From a virus: DNA of 40,155 nt. The number at the start of each line of letters is the position of its first letter. The first letter of the stretch is position 1. This document shows positions 1 to 7,551 of this stretch, piece by piece. Under the pieces are notes generated by a model that ran no database searches, was not told where the DNA came from, and was given only the letters and a program-made list of their open reading frames with translations. Both the position numbers and the translations under genes were made by a program. The stretch is taken from positions 1 to 40,155 of the IMG/VR virus record IMGVR_UViG_3300046812_000189. One strand, given 5' to 3'.

Positions 1-140
1 GGCGGCCCTGGCGCGCCGTCGACCGTGACGCCACCCGCCGCGCCCGCGCCGGCGCTCGCCGCCCCGGCCGCCGTGTCGGCCTTTGACGCCGGCGGCGGCG
101 GCACGTTCGCCGGCCCGACGACCTACCGCCCGGCGCCGGC
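1..140. repeat. Terminal direct overlap, left copy
   Basis: These 140 bases recur at 40016-40155 with a single difference, at position 127 (C here, G at 40142). An open reading frame continues in frame across the join. The repeat therefore closes the sequence into a circle of about 40,015 bp. It reflects either a circular or circularly permuted genome, as expected for headful packaging, or the overlap left by an assembler. It is not a gene duplication. The mismatch changes one codon, CGC (Arg) here against GGC (Gly) in the right copy. Confidence 0.93.
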
Positions 141-1101
141 GTCGATCCCGCCGCCGATCGGCACCCCGCCGGCCGCCGCGGCGCCGGCGCGCCCGTTGAC
201 GCCGAACGAGGCGACCCTGAAGGCCTACGCCGACCAGCGCAAAGCGATCGAGGACGCCAAGGATCCGCACTCGGCGCCGTACAAAGAATGGCAGGACTAC
301 AAAGCGCAGGGCGGCGATCTCGCGTTCGATGCCTATATGACGATGGACGCGAACCGGAAGAAGCCGGTCGTGAGTCTGTCCGGCATGAACGCGCTCTATC
401 AGTCGACGGACCCGAAAGGGATCGCGGACGGCATCCGGTCGGGCACGTTCCCCCCGGATATTTCGCAGTACGGGCGGCCGGTGCAAGGGGCGATCGCGTC
501 GGAGCTCGCGAAACAAGGGTTTGATCTCTCGCGCGCGCAGACCGATTGGAAGGCGACGCAAAAGCACATCGCCACGCTCAACGGGGCGCAACAGCTGCGG
601 CTGAATCAGGCGGTCAACGCGCTGCCGGACATGCTCGATTCGGTCGATGCGTTGGCGGCGAAATGGCAAGGGGGGCAATTCCCGATCCTGAACCGGGCCA
701 ACCTCGCCCTGGCGAAAGGCGGGGCCTACGGGAAGGACGTGGCCAGCGTCGCCAACCAACTCGACGCGCAGATCGCCGACGTCACGGCGGATCTCGGCAA
801 TGTCTACATGGGCGGCAATTCGCCGACCGATCATGCGCTCGGGTTGGCGGGGAAGAGCCTCTCGGGCGATTGGGACCAGAAGGTGCTGCATGACATGGTG
901 CAGCTCGCCAAGAAGAACGTCACCATCCGGCAGAACTCGATCGCCAACACGGGCGTGGCCGGGGCGAGTGCGACGAATCCGTACGCGGCCCCCGCGCCCG
1001 CCGCCGCCCCAACGGCGCCGATCCGCCAACCGATTCCAGGGATGCCGGGCGCGCTGGCGGAATCGACGGACGGCGGCAAGACCTGGAAGCGGGTGCAATA
1101 G
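1..1101 (+). CDS. Internal virion (ejection-type) protein, 3' part of gene split by the window ends
   Basis: This is the C-terminal 366 residues of a 591-residue protein that starts at ATG 39341. The frame is continuous through the 140-bp overlap, so GTG 25 is not the true start. The segment has a Pro/Ala-rich linker (first 60 or so residues), then a charged helical domain with LTPNEATLKAYADQRK and many Gln/Lys/Asp. The stop TAG at 1099-1101 overlaps the GTG start of the next gene by one base. Its place after the P22-like tail genes, its length and its helical low-complexity composition suggest a protein packaged in the head and ejected with the DNA. The role is inferred from position. Confidence 0.75.
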   Translation, partial: GGPGAPSTVTPPAAPAPALAAPAAVSAFDAGGGGTFAGPTTYRPAPASIPPPIGTPPAAAAPARPLTPNEATLKAYADQRKAIEDAKDPHSAPYKEWQDYKAQGGDLAFDAYMTMDANRKKPVVSLSGMNALYQSTDPKGIADGIRSGTFPPDISQYGRPVQGAIASELAKQGFDLSRAQTDWKATQKHIATLNGAQQLRLNQAVNALPDMLDSVDALAAKWQGGQFPILNRANLALAKGGAYGKDVASVANQLDAQIADVTADLGNVYMGGNSPTDHALGLAGKSLSGDWDQKVLHDMVQLAKKNVTIRQNSIANTGVAGASATNPYAAPAPAAAPTAPIRQPIPGMPGALAESTDGGKTWKRVQ

Positions 1102-2606
1102 TGGCAGACCAACCCCCGGCCGTCGGCCAGGACGTCACGGCGCTGATGCCCGCGGTCGGGCAGGATGTGACGCATCTGATGGCCGCGCCCGATTTCACCG
1201 CGCAGAACGAAGAACCCTCGGCCGCGATGCGGGCGGCGAGTGAATTCTACGAGAAGAGCCCCCTGGCGGCCGTCGTCGGCGTGGCGAAAGGCGTCCGCAA
1301 GGTTTGGGATCATCCGCTCGACACGTATTTCGGGGCCGTGCCGATCGCCGAGACGGTGAAAGATCTGGCCAAGGCGCAATGGGATCAAGCGGTCACCGCG
1401 GCGCAGAAGGCGAAGGCCGCGGCCGTCGCCGCGCGCGGCGGGCAGACCACGGAGGCGGCGCTCTCGGCGACGGAAGCCCTGGGCCACGGCCTCGCGGCGG
1501 TGCTACCGATTCTCGGGCCGGCGGCAGCCGACGTCGGCGCGCACGGTGCCCGCGGCGATCTCGCCGGGATGGCCGGCGGCGCGGCGGGGCTCCTCGTCCC
1601 CTTCGCGGCCAAGTACGGCCTCGAACAGCGCGCGGCGGCGAACCCGGCGCGCGCGGATCTATTGACGCGGGAGGCCGAGCAACAGGTCGCGGAGCGCGTG
1701 CTCGCCCCGGGCAATCCGCGCTACCGCGGGACGGCGGCCGCGCTCGCCCCGGAGATCCTCGATCGGAAGCTGCAGGGGAGTCGGCTGGAATTGCAGCAGA
1801 TGGCCGACGAGGGGATGGACGCGGCCGGCCAACAGATCGACGCGGCCATCAATGCGAGCGGCGGGCGCCAGGCGCCGATTCCCACCCAGCCGATCCTCGA
1901 CGCGATGACCAAGCGGATCGACGACCTCAGCGTCACCCATCCCGCGACCGGGGAAGTGACGCCGATCCCGACCGCGGTCGGGCGCGTGGAGAATTTGACG
2001 AAGCTGCGCGACTACATCCAGGCCCAGGGGCCGGACATCGCCTTCGATCAGCTCCAGAAGATCCGCGACGACTTCTACGCCGAAGCGGCCAAGAAGGGCG
2101 GGTACGAGCGCGCCGGGAATGTCCAGCTCGCCGATACCGCCTGGGCCGCCCGCGAAGGCGGATCGGCGATTCGGGAGGCGCTGGCGCAGGCGATGCCCGA
2201 GACGACGCCGCACTATGCCGAGTATGCGTTCTGGAAAAATCTCGACACCGTGCTGGATCCGGCGCTGGGACGGCCGAAGGCGGGCGTCACGGGCCGTTTG
2301 TCCATCCCGGGCGCGATCGTCGGCGCGGCCGTGTCCAAGGCGCCGGGGCTCAGTGCGACCGGGGCGCTGGTGGTTAGCAAGCTCTATGGGGCGATCCGGG
2401 ACGCGCAAGCCTCGCCCGCGTGGCAGCTCGCGTCCGCGTCGAAAAAGATGGCGATCGCACGGGCGATCCAGAACGGCGATCTGAGCATCGCGAAGGGGAT
2501 GTTGTTGAAACTCGCGGAGACGGCCCCGCGGGGGCTGACGGCGCCGGGGCTGGCGACCGCTACAGCGTCGGACGCGCCGCCCACGCCAGCAGTAGTGCAG
2601 CGTTGA
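1101..2606 (+). CDS. Putative DNA-ejection / internal virion protein with amphipathic segments
   Basis: A 501-residue protein starting at GTG 1101, overlapping the previous stop by one base. The N-terminus carries a short internal repeat (VGQDVTALM, then VGQDVTHLM). Two long Ala/Gly/Leu-rich stretches, at about residues 118-175 and 395-430, could insert in membranes. A charged helical region lies between them. It is the last gene of the ejection cluster that follows the head-completion genes, which is where P22 places gp7, gp20 and gp16. I see no enzymatic motif. By position it may help DNA cross the host envelope, but homology to P22 ejection proteins was not demonstrated. Confidence 0.7.
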   Translation: MADQPPAVGQDVTALMPAVGQDVTHLMAAPDFTAQNEEPSAAMRAASEFYEKSPLAAVVGVAKGVRKVWDHPLDTYFGAVPIAETVKDLAKAQWDQAVTAAQKAKAAAVAARGGQTTEAALSATEALGHGLAAVLPILGPAAADVGAHGARGDLAGMAGGAAGLLVPFAAKYGLEQRAAANPARADLLTREAEQQVAERVLAPGNPRYRGTAAALAPEILDRKLQGSRLELQQMADEGMDAAGQQIDAAINASGGRQAPIPTQPILDAMTKRIDDLSVTHPATGEVTPIPTAVGRVENLTKLRDYIQAQGPDIAFDQLQKIRDDFYAEAAKKGGYERAGNVQLADTAWAAREGGSAIREALAQAMPETTPHYAEYAFWKNLDTVLDPALGRPKAGVTGRLSIPGAIVGAAVSKAPGLSATGALVVSKLYGAIRDAQASPAWQLASASKKMAIARAIQNGDLSIAKGMLLKLAETAPRGLTAPGLATATASDAPPTPAVVQR

Positions 2607-2703
2607 GCACGCACAGGATCGTGAGGGTCGCGACCAGGGCCCAGTACCACGGGAGGACGCCATCGACGATCGCGGCGGGGATGGTGATCAGGAAGCGGCG
2701 CAC
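2560..2703 (-). CDS. Antisense one-helix membrane protein candidate
   Basis: A 47-codon frame on the minus strand, GTG at 2703 and TAG at 2560, overlapping the 3' end of the preceding plus-strand gene. It begins MRRFLITIPAAIVDG and has one strong transmembrane segment (about residues 18-42, WYWALVATLTILCVLNAALL) with a positive N-terminus. A good leftward promoter (TCGACA, 18-bp spacer, TACAAT) lies just upstream. The ribosome-binding site is weak, so start choice is uncertain. It could be an accessory, exclusion or lysis protein. It is the only minus-strand gene in the structural region and may be spurious. Confidence 0.4.
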   Translation of the reverse strand: MRRFLITIPAAIVDGVLPWYWALVATLTILCVLNAALLLAWAARPTL

Positions 2704-2715
2704 AGGGGAGCCTGC

Positions 2716-2745
2716 ATTGTACCGCCTGACGAGCACCCCTGTCGA
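2716..2745 (-). promoter_or_regulatory. Leftward sigma-70-like promoter
   Basis: Read on the minus strand: -35 TCGACA (2745-2740), 18-bp spacer, -10 TACAAT (2721-2716). Transcription would start near 2709, only a few bases before the GTG of the 47-codon membrane frame at 2703. Each hexamer matches the consensus at five of six positions. This is a sequence prediction. Confidence 0.45.
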
Positions 2746-2848
2746 GCCGCCCTTCGATGACGGATCGCCGGCGTGTTGGGACGTGGCATCGCGGCAGGTC
2801 AGTCGTGGTCACGAGTAGCGCGCGCCGTCGGTCCGTCGCCGGATCGCC

Positions 2849-2932
2849 ATGACCCCGGGGCTGCTGCTCGTCGTCGCGCTGCTGGCGTTGCTGCTGGTCG
2901 GCCGCGGGGTGCGGCGCGACAAAGGAGACTGA
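2849..2932 (+). CDS. 27-residue single-helix membrane peptide
   Basis: The ATG at 2849 opens a 27-residue frame, MTPGLLLVVALLALLLVGRG followed by the basic tail VRRDKGD. It is nearly all one transmembrane helix with a charged C-terminus. Its last codons (AAA GGA GAC) provide the Shine-Dalgarno sequence for the gene at 2937, so the two would be coupled. The size and shape recall tiny phage membrane or lysis-helper peptides, but no family is recognisable. It could also be a leader peptide. Confidence 0.45.
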   Translation: MTPGLLLVVALLALLLVGRGVRRDKGD

Positions 2933-2936
2933 CCGC

Positions 2937-4331
2937 ATGACGAAAGCGAAACCCGCCGCCGCCGCCGACCCGGAATATCTCGTGCTGTTTCACGTCGAAG
3001 ATCCGGCCGGCCACCCGATCGCCAACGCCGCAGCCGCGAGCACGGGCGGGCCGGGGCCCTGGCAGTCGATGACGAATCCGTGCGGTGACGTGGTGAACCC
3101 CAAGGATGGCCTCGCCGGCGTCATGTTGCGCGCCGGTGACTACACCGTGACCTTCAGCGCGGCCGGCTACGTCGATCGCACGCTGCCGGTGCACATCGCG
3201 ACCGAAGGCCCGCCGATCCGCGTGGGGCTCGAGCGCGCGACCGGCGGCGGGACCGGCCCGCTCCCGCCGCGGCCGACGCGCGCCCAGGTGTGTAGCGTCC
3301 AGCACTCGCTCGCCGGCCTGACCTATCACACCAAGGAATTTGGCAACGTGCCGGCCTGGTTCTATGGCCGGCTCAACGCCGAGGACCGCGCCGCCGCGCG
3401 CGCCGCGCACCGCGCCGCCGGCGATACGCACCTCCCGATCCCCGTCACCGAGGCGTATCGCGAGAGCGGGACGCTCTGGCCCGCCGCGCTCGCCGACGGC
3501 TACGACTACACGCAGGATCTCGACACCTATCGCGCGATCGCGCACGAGACGATCGCGGACGGGTTCCTGATCGATTGCCCGCTCGGCGGCGATGGCCTCG
3601 GCGCGGGCCCGGACTACAACGATCCCGTCGGCCGGACCTACGGCTGTCAATGGCTGATGATGAATCTCGAGCGCATGATCCGCGCGCTGCAAGGCGACGG
3701 CACCGACGCGCGGCCGGACCTGACGCAATACATCTGTTTCCGCCCCGGATGGGACGCGGTGTTTTATTCGTGGGGCGATCCGACCGCGGCGCGCAGCAAG
3801 GGCGGGCTCCGCTGGCGGTGGGTGCGCTGGCGAGAGACACCCGGCGCGAAGGCGCCGGCGCCGCTCACCGCGAAGATGCTCGACGAGCAGCAGGCGCGCG
3901 TCAAGAAGTTCGGCGAGCTGTTCCGCCAGGTGCTCCCGGCCGGCTATCTCGCGATCGAGCACACGCCGGGGAATATTCCCTGCGGCGAAGGCGGCGGCGA
4001 CTACGCGCCCGGTGGGCTGATGACCACCTACGACACGATCATGGGCGAGTACAACACGTTCCACGAGGACAGCTATTGGCAGATCGCCGGACGGATGCTC
4101 GACGACTACCACCGGCCGCCGGATCAACCGCGCGGCGACGATCCGAATCCGCCGAAGTATCTCGGGCCGGACAATCCGCGCGGTCCGTACTTCTACGTCG
4201 TGTTTGAGCCGACGAAAAACGGCGTCTACGAATGGTGTCGCGGGCGCTGCACGCGCGAGGCGATGCAGCAGGAGGACGCGTACATCCGCGCGTCCGGCGC
4301 GACGCTGACCGGCTATCCGGTGATCTGGTGA
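2937..4331 (+). CDS. Putative surface-binding or glycan-active tail protein (Ig-like domain plus barrel-like domain)
   Basis: A 464-residue protein starting at ATG 2937, 10 bases after an AAAGGAG ribosome site. Residues about 13-100 look like a carboxypeptidase-regulatory-type beta-sandwich (GHPIANAAA, then AGDYTVTFSAAGYVDRTL), common in surface-binding proteins. A Pro linker (PLPPRPTR) leads to a domain of about 350 residues rich in Trp, Tyr and Asp. That domain has alternating strand and helix segments and acidic strand ends (YLAIEHTPG, YDTIMGEYN) reminiscent of a TIM-barrel glycoside hydrolase. It lies beside a collagen-like fibre. I infer a receptor-binding or depolymerase role. No catalytic pair can be assigned with certainty. 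Confidence 0.5.
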   Translation: MTKAKPAAAADPEYLVLFHVEDPAGHPIANAAAASTGGPGPWQSMTNPCGDVVNPKDGLAGVMLRAGDYTVTFSAAGYVDRTLPVHIATEGPPIRVGLERATGGGTGPLPPRPTRAQVCSVQHSLAGLTYHTKEFGNVPAWFYGRLNAEDRAAARAAHRAAGDTHLPIPVTEAYRESGTLWPAALADGYDYTQDLDTYRAIAHETIADGFLIDCPLGGDGLGAGPDYNDPVGRTYGCQWLMMNLERMIRALQGDGTDARPDLTQYICFRPGWDAVFYSWGDPTAARSKGGLRWRWVRWRETPGAKAPAPLTAKMLDEQQARVKKFGELFRQVLPAGYLAIEHTPGNIPCGEGGGDYAPGGLMTTYDTIMGEYNTFHEDSYWQIAGRMLDDYHRPPDQPRGDDPNPPKYLGPDNPRGPYFYVVFEPTKNGVYEWCRGRCTREAMQQEDAYIRASGATLTGYPVIW

Positions 4332-4361
4332 TCTGGTAACGCAGCCTGACAGGAGGGATCG

Positions 4362-4523
4362 ATGACGAGCCCCGCCGCGCCTGACCGCGACCGCGACGAC
4401 GACGACCGCCCCGCGCCTCCGATCGCGCCGGGCGACGGCGACGCGCATCCCGCGCACCCGATCGCCGAGCCGCCGCCGGCGCGCCCGACGCCGCCGCCGC
4501 CGCGGCCCACGCCGAAACGCTGA
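4362..4523 (+). CDS. Small Pro/Asp-rich protein of unknown function
   Basis: A 53-residue frame with a near-perfect ribosome site (AGGAGG, 7 bases before ATG 4362), so it is probably translated. The N-terminal half is acidic ([10 protein letters not shown]). The C-terminal half is a polyproline stretch ending RPTPKR. The gene at 31839 ends in a very similar RPTPKAKR tail, and 15 bases of DNA are identical there. It has no predicted fold. It sits between the barrel-like surface protein and the collagen-like fibre. Confidence 0.6.
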   Translation: MTSPAAPDRDRDDDDRPAPPIAPGDGDAHPAHPIAEPPPARPTPPPPRPTPKR

Positions 4524-4539
4524 GACCAGGGGCCTCCGT

Positions 4540-5265
4540 ATGGCGTGTACCTGTCCAACTGAACTCCCGCCGCCCAGTGCCGCCAATTTCAACGAGACGG
4601 TCTATCTCATCCTCAACTGTCCGGACCACGGCGTCGTGGTGCGGGCACCGGGTGGCACCCCTGGACCGCCTGGCGCGCAAGGCCCGCCCGGTCCCGCAGG
4701 TCCGCAAGGGCCGCAAGGCGAGGTCGGACCCGTCGGTCCAGCCGGTCCCGTGGGCGCGACGGGCGTTGATGGCGCTCCTGGTCCTGCGGGTCCGCAAGGC
4801 GCGCAGGGACCGCAGGGGCCACAAGGCCCAGCCGGTGAAGGCGGCGTCGGTGGGGGCGGCGGCACCGGTCCACAGGGGCCGCAAGGCGTGCAGGGGCCGA
4901 TGGGGCCAGCCGGACCGCCCGGACCGCCAGGACCGCAGGGCGCGGCCGGCAGCGGGGGCGGCGGCGGGGCGGGGCCACAAGGTCCGCCCGGACCGCCCGG
5001 ACCTCCGGGTCCGGCCGCTGAGGGCGGGCTGACCCGCGCCGAGGTGCAGGCGATGATCGACGAGTCGTTGCGCGACGTCCTGCACTACGGCCAGTGGGTC
5101 GCGTTGCAGGCGTGCGGCAAGACGGGGACGGGACAGATCGGGTTGTACCTGACCGCCGAGGAAGGCGGACCCACGCAGTCCTTTGAGCCGTTCGACCTCC
5201 GAGGGCGCGATGTCGTGGCGTCGTGGCAGTCGTGGAAGCTGTTGCGCGGAGAACAGGTCGACTGA
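4540..5265 (+). CDS. Collagen-like tail fibre protein
   Basis: A 241-residue protein. After a 38-residue head containing three Cys ([15 protein letters not shown]), it has a collagen region of Gly-X-Y triplets to about residue 160 ([19 protein letters not shown] type). Gly-only interruptions ([17 protein letters not shown]) break the triplets. The C-terminal 80 residues form a globular domain ([13 protein letters not shown] onward) likely to seed trimerisation or bind a target. Collagen-like repeats in phages form trimeric fibres. The gene starts at ATG 4540 and its TGA directly abuts the next ATG at 5266. Confidence 0.75.
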   Translation: MACTCPTELPPPSAANFNETVYLILNCPDHGVVVRAPGGTPGPPGAQGPPGPAGPQGPQGEVGPVGPAGPVGATGVDGAPGPAGPQGAQGPQGPQGPAGEGGVGGGGGTGPQGPQGVQGPMGPAGPPGPPGPQGAAGSGGGGGAGPQGPPGPPGPPGPAAEGGLTRAEVQAMIDESLRDVLHYGQWVALQACGKTGTGQIGLYLTAEEGGPTQSFEPFDLRGRDVVASWQSWKLLRGEQVD

Positions 5266-5769
5266 ATGGCGAGCTCCGCGACGCGCCACCATCTCCGCGT
5301 GGATCACATGACCCGCAAGTGCGAGAGCTTGAAGATCGGCTATGACACGCGCGCCGAGGCGCTCGAGGCCTGCGAAGCGCAGATGCTCGCGGACCTGGTG
5401 GACCCGGGCTGTCACATCATGCCCTACGCCTGCGAGCTCTGCGGCGCCTGGCATACGCGCAATCAGCGGATCGTGTTCACCGAGGCGCCGACGAACCTCG
5501 CGCGCGCCGACGACCGGCGCCGGAAAGATGATCATTGGCCGCGTCGAGCGAACATGCTACCGGCTTGTAGAATTCCGACAGAGGGGGAGCACCACACCAT
5601 GACCGACACCGACACCGCACCCACCGAGACACCGACCGACGCGACACCCGGCGCCGACGCGATCGCGCGCTGCGCGTGCGGCGTGCCGCTGGGGACCGCG
5701 CACTACTGCACCGCGCAGGATCACAATTGGGTGAAGGCGCCGGAGCCGGACGAGCCGAGCGACGGCTAA
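5266..5769 (+). CDS. Small zinc-finger phage protein with possible internal start
   Basis: A 167-residue frame. Residues 15-80 match a phage pattern of Tyr/Arg plus helix plus CxxC-xWH: YDTRAEALEACEAQ, then CELCGAWHTRNQ, a probable zinc-binding module. After about residue 90 the sequence is less protein-like. A strong ribosome site (GAGGGGGAG) then precedes an in-frame ATG at 5599, which would give a second 56-residue product MTDTDTAPTET with CACGVPLG and HYC. Either one gene with an internal start or two fused frames is possible. It is the last plus-strand gene before the minus-strand cassette. Confidence 0.55.
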   Translation: MASSATRHHLRVDHMTRKCESLKIGYDTRAEALEACEAQMLADLVDPGCHIMPYACELCGAWHTRNQRIVFTEAPTNLARADDRRRKDDHWPRRANMLPACRIPTEGEHHTMTDTDTAPTETPTDATPGADAIARCACGVPLGTAHYCTAQDHNWVKAPEPDEPSDG

Positions 5770-5842
5770 CGGCTCACCGGGGCGCTCGCCGCGGCTTCGC
5801 CGTCGTCGGGCGCGTCGGGCGTCGCAGGAATGTCCATACAAT

Positions 5843-6262
5843 TTAACGGGCCTTCTTTGCGCGGCGGCCGACTGTCGGCTCGTAGACCGGATCGCCGCAC
5901 AGATGGCGATAGACCTTGACGCCTGAGTAGCGTTTCGATCCGATCGGCGGCTTGAGCAGAAAGAGGTCGAACGCGCCCACCTTCGCGAGGTTGTGAAACT
6001 GCGCGTGCTTGATGCGAAAGATCTCGCCGAGCTCCTTCCCGCTGAGGGGCACGCCGGCTTTCGCCCGCTCGATCGCCCGGCGCGCGTCGTCGGCGGCGAG
6101 ATCGAGCCTCGCGCGGGCACGAGCGGTGAACTTGCGCGCGCGGCGCGCGGCGGTACGAGATGAGGTAGATCGTTTCGGTGCGGGACGGGACATCACAGAC
6201 CCGCGGGTCCGTTTCTTCATCGTCTTCAACGTGGTCCTCAGTCGAGCACAGAGAGCCACCAT
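5843..6262 (-). CDS. Small helix-turn-helix DNA-binding protein
   Basis: A minus-strand gene of 139 residues from ATG 6262, chosen because GGAGG lies 8 bases upstream. ATG 6220 and ATG 6193 are alternatives. The N-terminus is very basic. The C-terminal 70 residues contain a helix-turn-helix followed by a wing (LSGKELGEIFRIKHAQFHNL, then FLLKPPIGSKRYSGVKV), the layout of MerR/excisionase-type DNA binders. It is the last gene of a four-gene leftward operon and overlaps the 51-residue membrane gene by 25 bases in another frame. It may regulate its own cassette or the divergent rightward genes. Confidence 0.6.
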   Translation of the reverse strand: MVALCARLRTTLKTMKKRTRGSVMSRPAPKRSTSSRTAARRARKFTARARARLDLAADDARRAIERAKAGVPLSGKELGEIFRIKHAQFHNLAKVGAFDLFLLKPPIGSKRYSGVKVYRHLCGDPVYEPTVGRRAKKAR

Positions 6263-6393
6263 TTCGTCGCCCTCCAAATGTTGGCGACGACAAACCCCAT
6301 GGTCATGATCACGAGCACCGCCGCGACGAAGGCCAGCCAGGCGCCGAACAGCCATTTGAGGACGGTCGTCCAGGCGCGTGCGGCGTCCGTCAT
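6238..6393 (-). CDS. 51-residue single-helix membrane protein
   Basis: A minus-strand frame starting at ATG 6393, five bases after the stop of the upstream gene, and ending at TGA 6238. It reads MTDAARAWTTVLKWLFGAWL then a transmembrane helix (about residues 14-38) and a basic/Trp tail (RATKWWLS). Its 3' part carries the GGAGG ribosome site of the next gene. The tight spacing on both sides supports translation. The topology would suit a small holin-like or exclusion protein, but no family is recognisable. Confidence 0.55.
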   Translation of the reverse strand: MTDAARAWTTVLKWLFGAWLAFVAAVLVIMTMGFVVANIWRATKWWLSVLD

Positions 6394-6398
6394 CACCG

Positions 6399-6608
6399 TC
6401 AGGCCCCGCCTTCGGGGTCGCGCAGCGCGGCGCTGATCGCCTTCTCGATGTGTTCGATCACCGCCTGGCTATAGCGGTTGTTCTTCTCGATCCGTTCCTC
6501 GACCTCGATCAAATGGTGGACCGCCTCGCGCATCAGCCGGCCGTTCTCGCGGAGGTATTGCGCGGTCGCCGCGAGCTCGGCCAGGACGTCTTGCCTCGGC
6601 GTCGCCAC
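6399..6608 (-). CDS. Small helical protein of unknown function
   Basis: A 69-residue minus-strand gene. The GTG start at 6608 overlaps the stop of the upstream gene (TAGTG). It is predicted to be entirely helical with heptad-like leucines (VLAELAATAQYLRENG, then HHLIEVEERIEKNNRY), probably a coiled coil. It is the second gene of the leftward operon. Function unknown. Confidence 0.55.
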   Translation of the reverse strand: MATPRQDVLAELAATAQYLRENGRLMREAVHHLIEVEERIEKNNRYSQAVIEHIEKAISAALRDPEGGA

Positions 6609-6802
6609 TAGCGCCCCGTCTCCCGCTTGCGCGCCTGCGCCGCCGCCGTGCGCGCCGCGGCCGCGGCCCGGCTCGCTTTGGTCGCGCTCGCGCGCCGCTC
6701 GGCCGCCGTCATCGTCGCTGCCCGCCGCTTGCCGCCAATCTGGCCGCCCCGCTTCCCGTGGTCCTGAAAGAAGCGACGCGCCTCTTTGGAGAGTTTCGCC
6801 AT
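6608..6802 (-). CDS. Small basic KGG/AT-hook-like protein
   Basis: A 64-residue minus-strand gene, ATG at 6802, strongly basic and Ala/Arg-rich. The stretch HGKRGGQIGGKRRAATMTAA resembles the short GGK-repeat proteins found in many bacteria and phages, which often sit near DNA-binding genes. It heads the leftward operon 6802 to 5843. No clear Shine-Dalgarno precedes it, so the transcript may have a short leader. Nucleic-acid binding is inferred from charge only. Confidence 0.55.
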   Translation of the reverse strand: MAKLSKEARRFFQDHGKRGGQIGGKRRAATMTAAERRASATKASRAAAAARTAAAQARKRETGR

Positions 6803-6868
6803 GCGGTCATCGTAACCCGGTTCAACGGGGTCACGGTAAAATAATTGTGGTGAGATGCAGATGAGGGC

Positions 6869-6898
6869 TTGACTTCACCGTAACCCCCATGCGATAGT
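6869..6898 (+). promoter_or_regulatory. Rightward sigma-70-like promoter for the 7029 operon
   Basis: -35 TTGACT (6869-6874), 18-bp spacer, -10 GATAGT (6893-6898), in the 226-bp gap between the divergent operons at 6802 and 7029. The surrounding gap holds three CGTAAC motifs (6811, 6879, 6951), the same core found in the iterons at 18722-18865. These may be operators or coincidence. Confidence 0.45.
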
Positions 6899-7028
6899 AA
6901 GAGAGTCAACGGCATCGGCGAGGTCTGATACACCCCGCCGACGCCTCACCCGTAACCGAGACCGATTCGGCCGCGGGCTCCCGTCAGTGTAAGGGGAGCC
7001 TCGCCGCCACGTAAAGGCAGGCCCCACG

Positions 7029-7364
7029 ATGGCACGCTCCGCACGCACGACCGCCGGCATCAACGCCGGCGCCTGGTTCGCCGCTCAGTCCTTCCACCAC
7101 TCCACCACGATCGCGACCCCGGCGACCCCGGCGACCCCGGCCGCCGCGCCGCCTGCGCTGTTCGGCGCCGACACCGCCGCGGACACGCAGTTTTATGCCG
7201 GCTTACTGCTCGAGGCCTTCGACACGCGCGAGGTGCTCGAGGCCGAGGCCGAGGATCGCGCGCTCATCGCCGACCGCGACCTCGAGCGCGAAGCCGCCTA
7301 TCGCGCCGACCGCGAGGGCGACGCCTGCGGGACGGCCTGCGGCTACTGCGGACGGTGCAGCTAA
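7029..7364 (+). CDS. Hypothetical protein with Cys-rich C-terminus
   Basis: A 111-residue protein, first gene of a short rightward operon, with AAGG/CAGG upstream of ATG 7029. The first 50 residues are low-complexity and include three TPA repeats encoded by a 9-bp tandem repeat. The middle is a charged helix (LIADRDLEREAAYRADREGD). The end is CGTACGYCGRCS, a likely metal-binding knuckle. The family is not recognised. The stop TAA overlaps the next ATG. Confidence 0.55.
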   Translation: MARSARTTAGINAGAWFAAQSFHHSTTIATPATPATPAAAPPALFGADTAADTQFYAGLLLEAFDTREVLEAEAEDRALIADRDLEREAAYRADREGDACGTACGYCGRCS

Positions 7365-7549
7365 TGCGCGCCGCGCCGCCGCTCACCCTGACCGCCGCCG
7401 AGCTCGCCGCCGTGGTGCGGGCGCTTGGCCGCGGCCGCTCGCTCGCCGCCTGCCTGCGCCGCATCGCGCAGCAGCGCGCCGCGCGCCTCCAGATCCCGCT
7501 CACGCTGGATCGCCCCTATACCCTCACCCCCACGACAAGGAACCGCTAA
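7364..7549 (+). CDS. Small hypothetical protein
   Basis: A 61-residue protein whose ATG overlaps the previous stop (TAATG). It is helical, with Ala/Arg-rich segments (LTAAELAAVVRALGRGRSLA). A ribosome site for the next gene (ACAAGGAA) lies in its last codons. No family recognised. Operon position and coupling support translation. Confidence 0.5.
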   Translation: MRAAPPLTLTAAELAAVVRALGRGRSLAACLRRIAQQRAARLQIPLTLDRPYTLTPTTRNR

Positions 7550-7551
7550 CC

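Noticed and set aside
4602-4978. Pro/Cys and Arg-rich minus-strand frames opposite the collagen gene
   Set aside because: They are shadows of the Gly-X-Y repeat on the complementary strand.
5766-5837. 23-codon minus-strand frame after the winged-helix gene
   Set aside because: Too short, no family, and it overlaps the stop of the plus-strand gene; coding cannot be supported.
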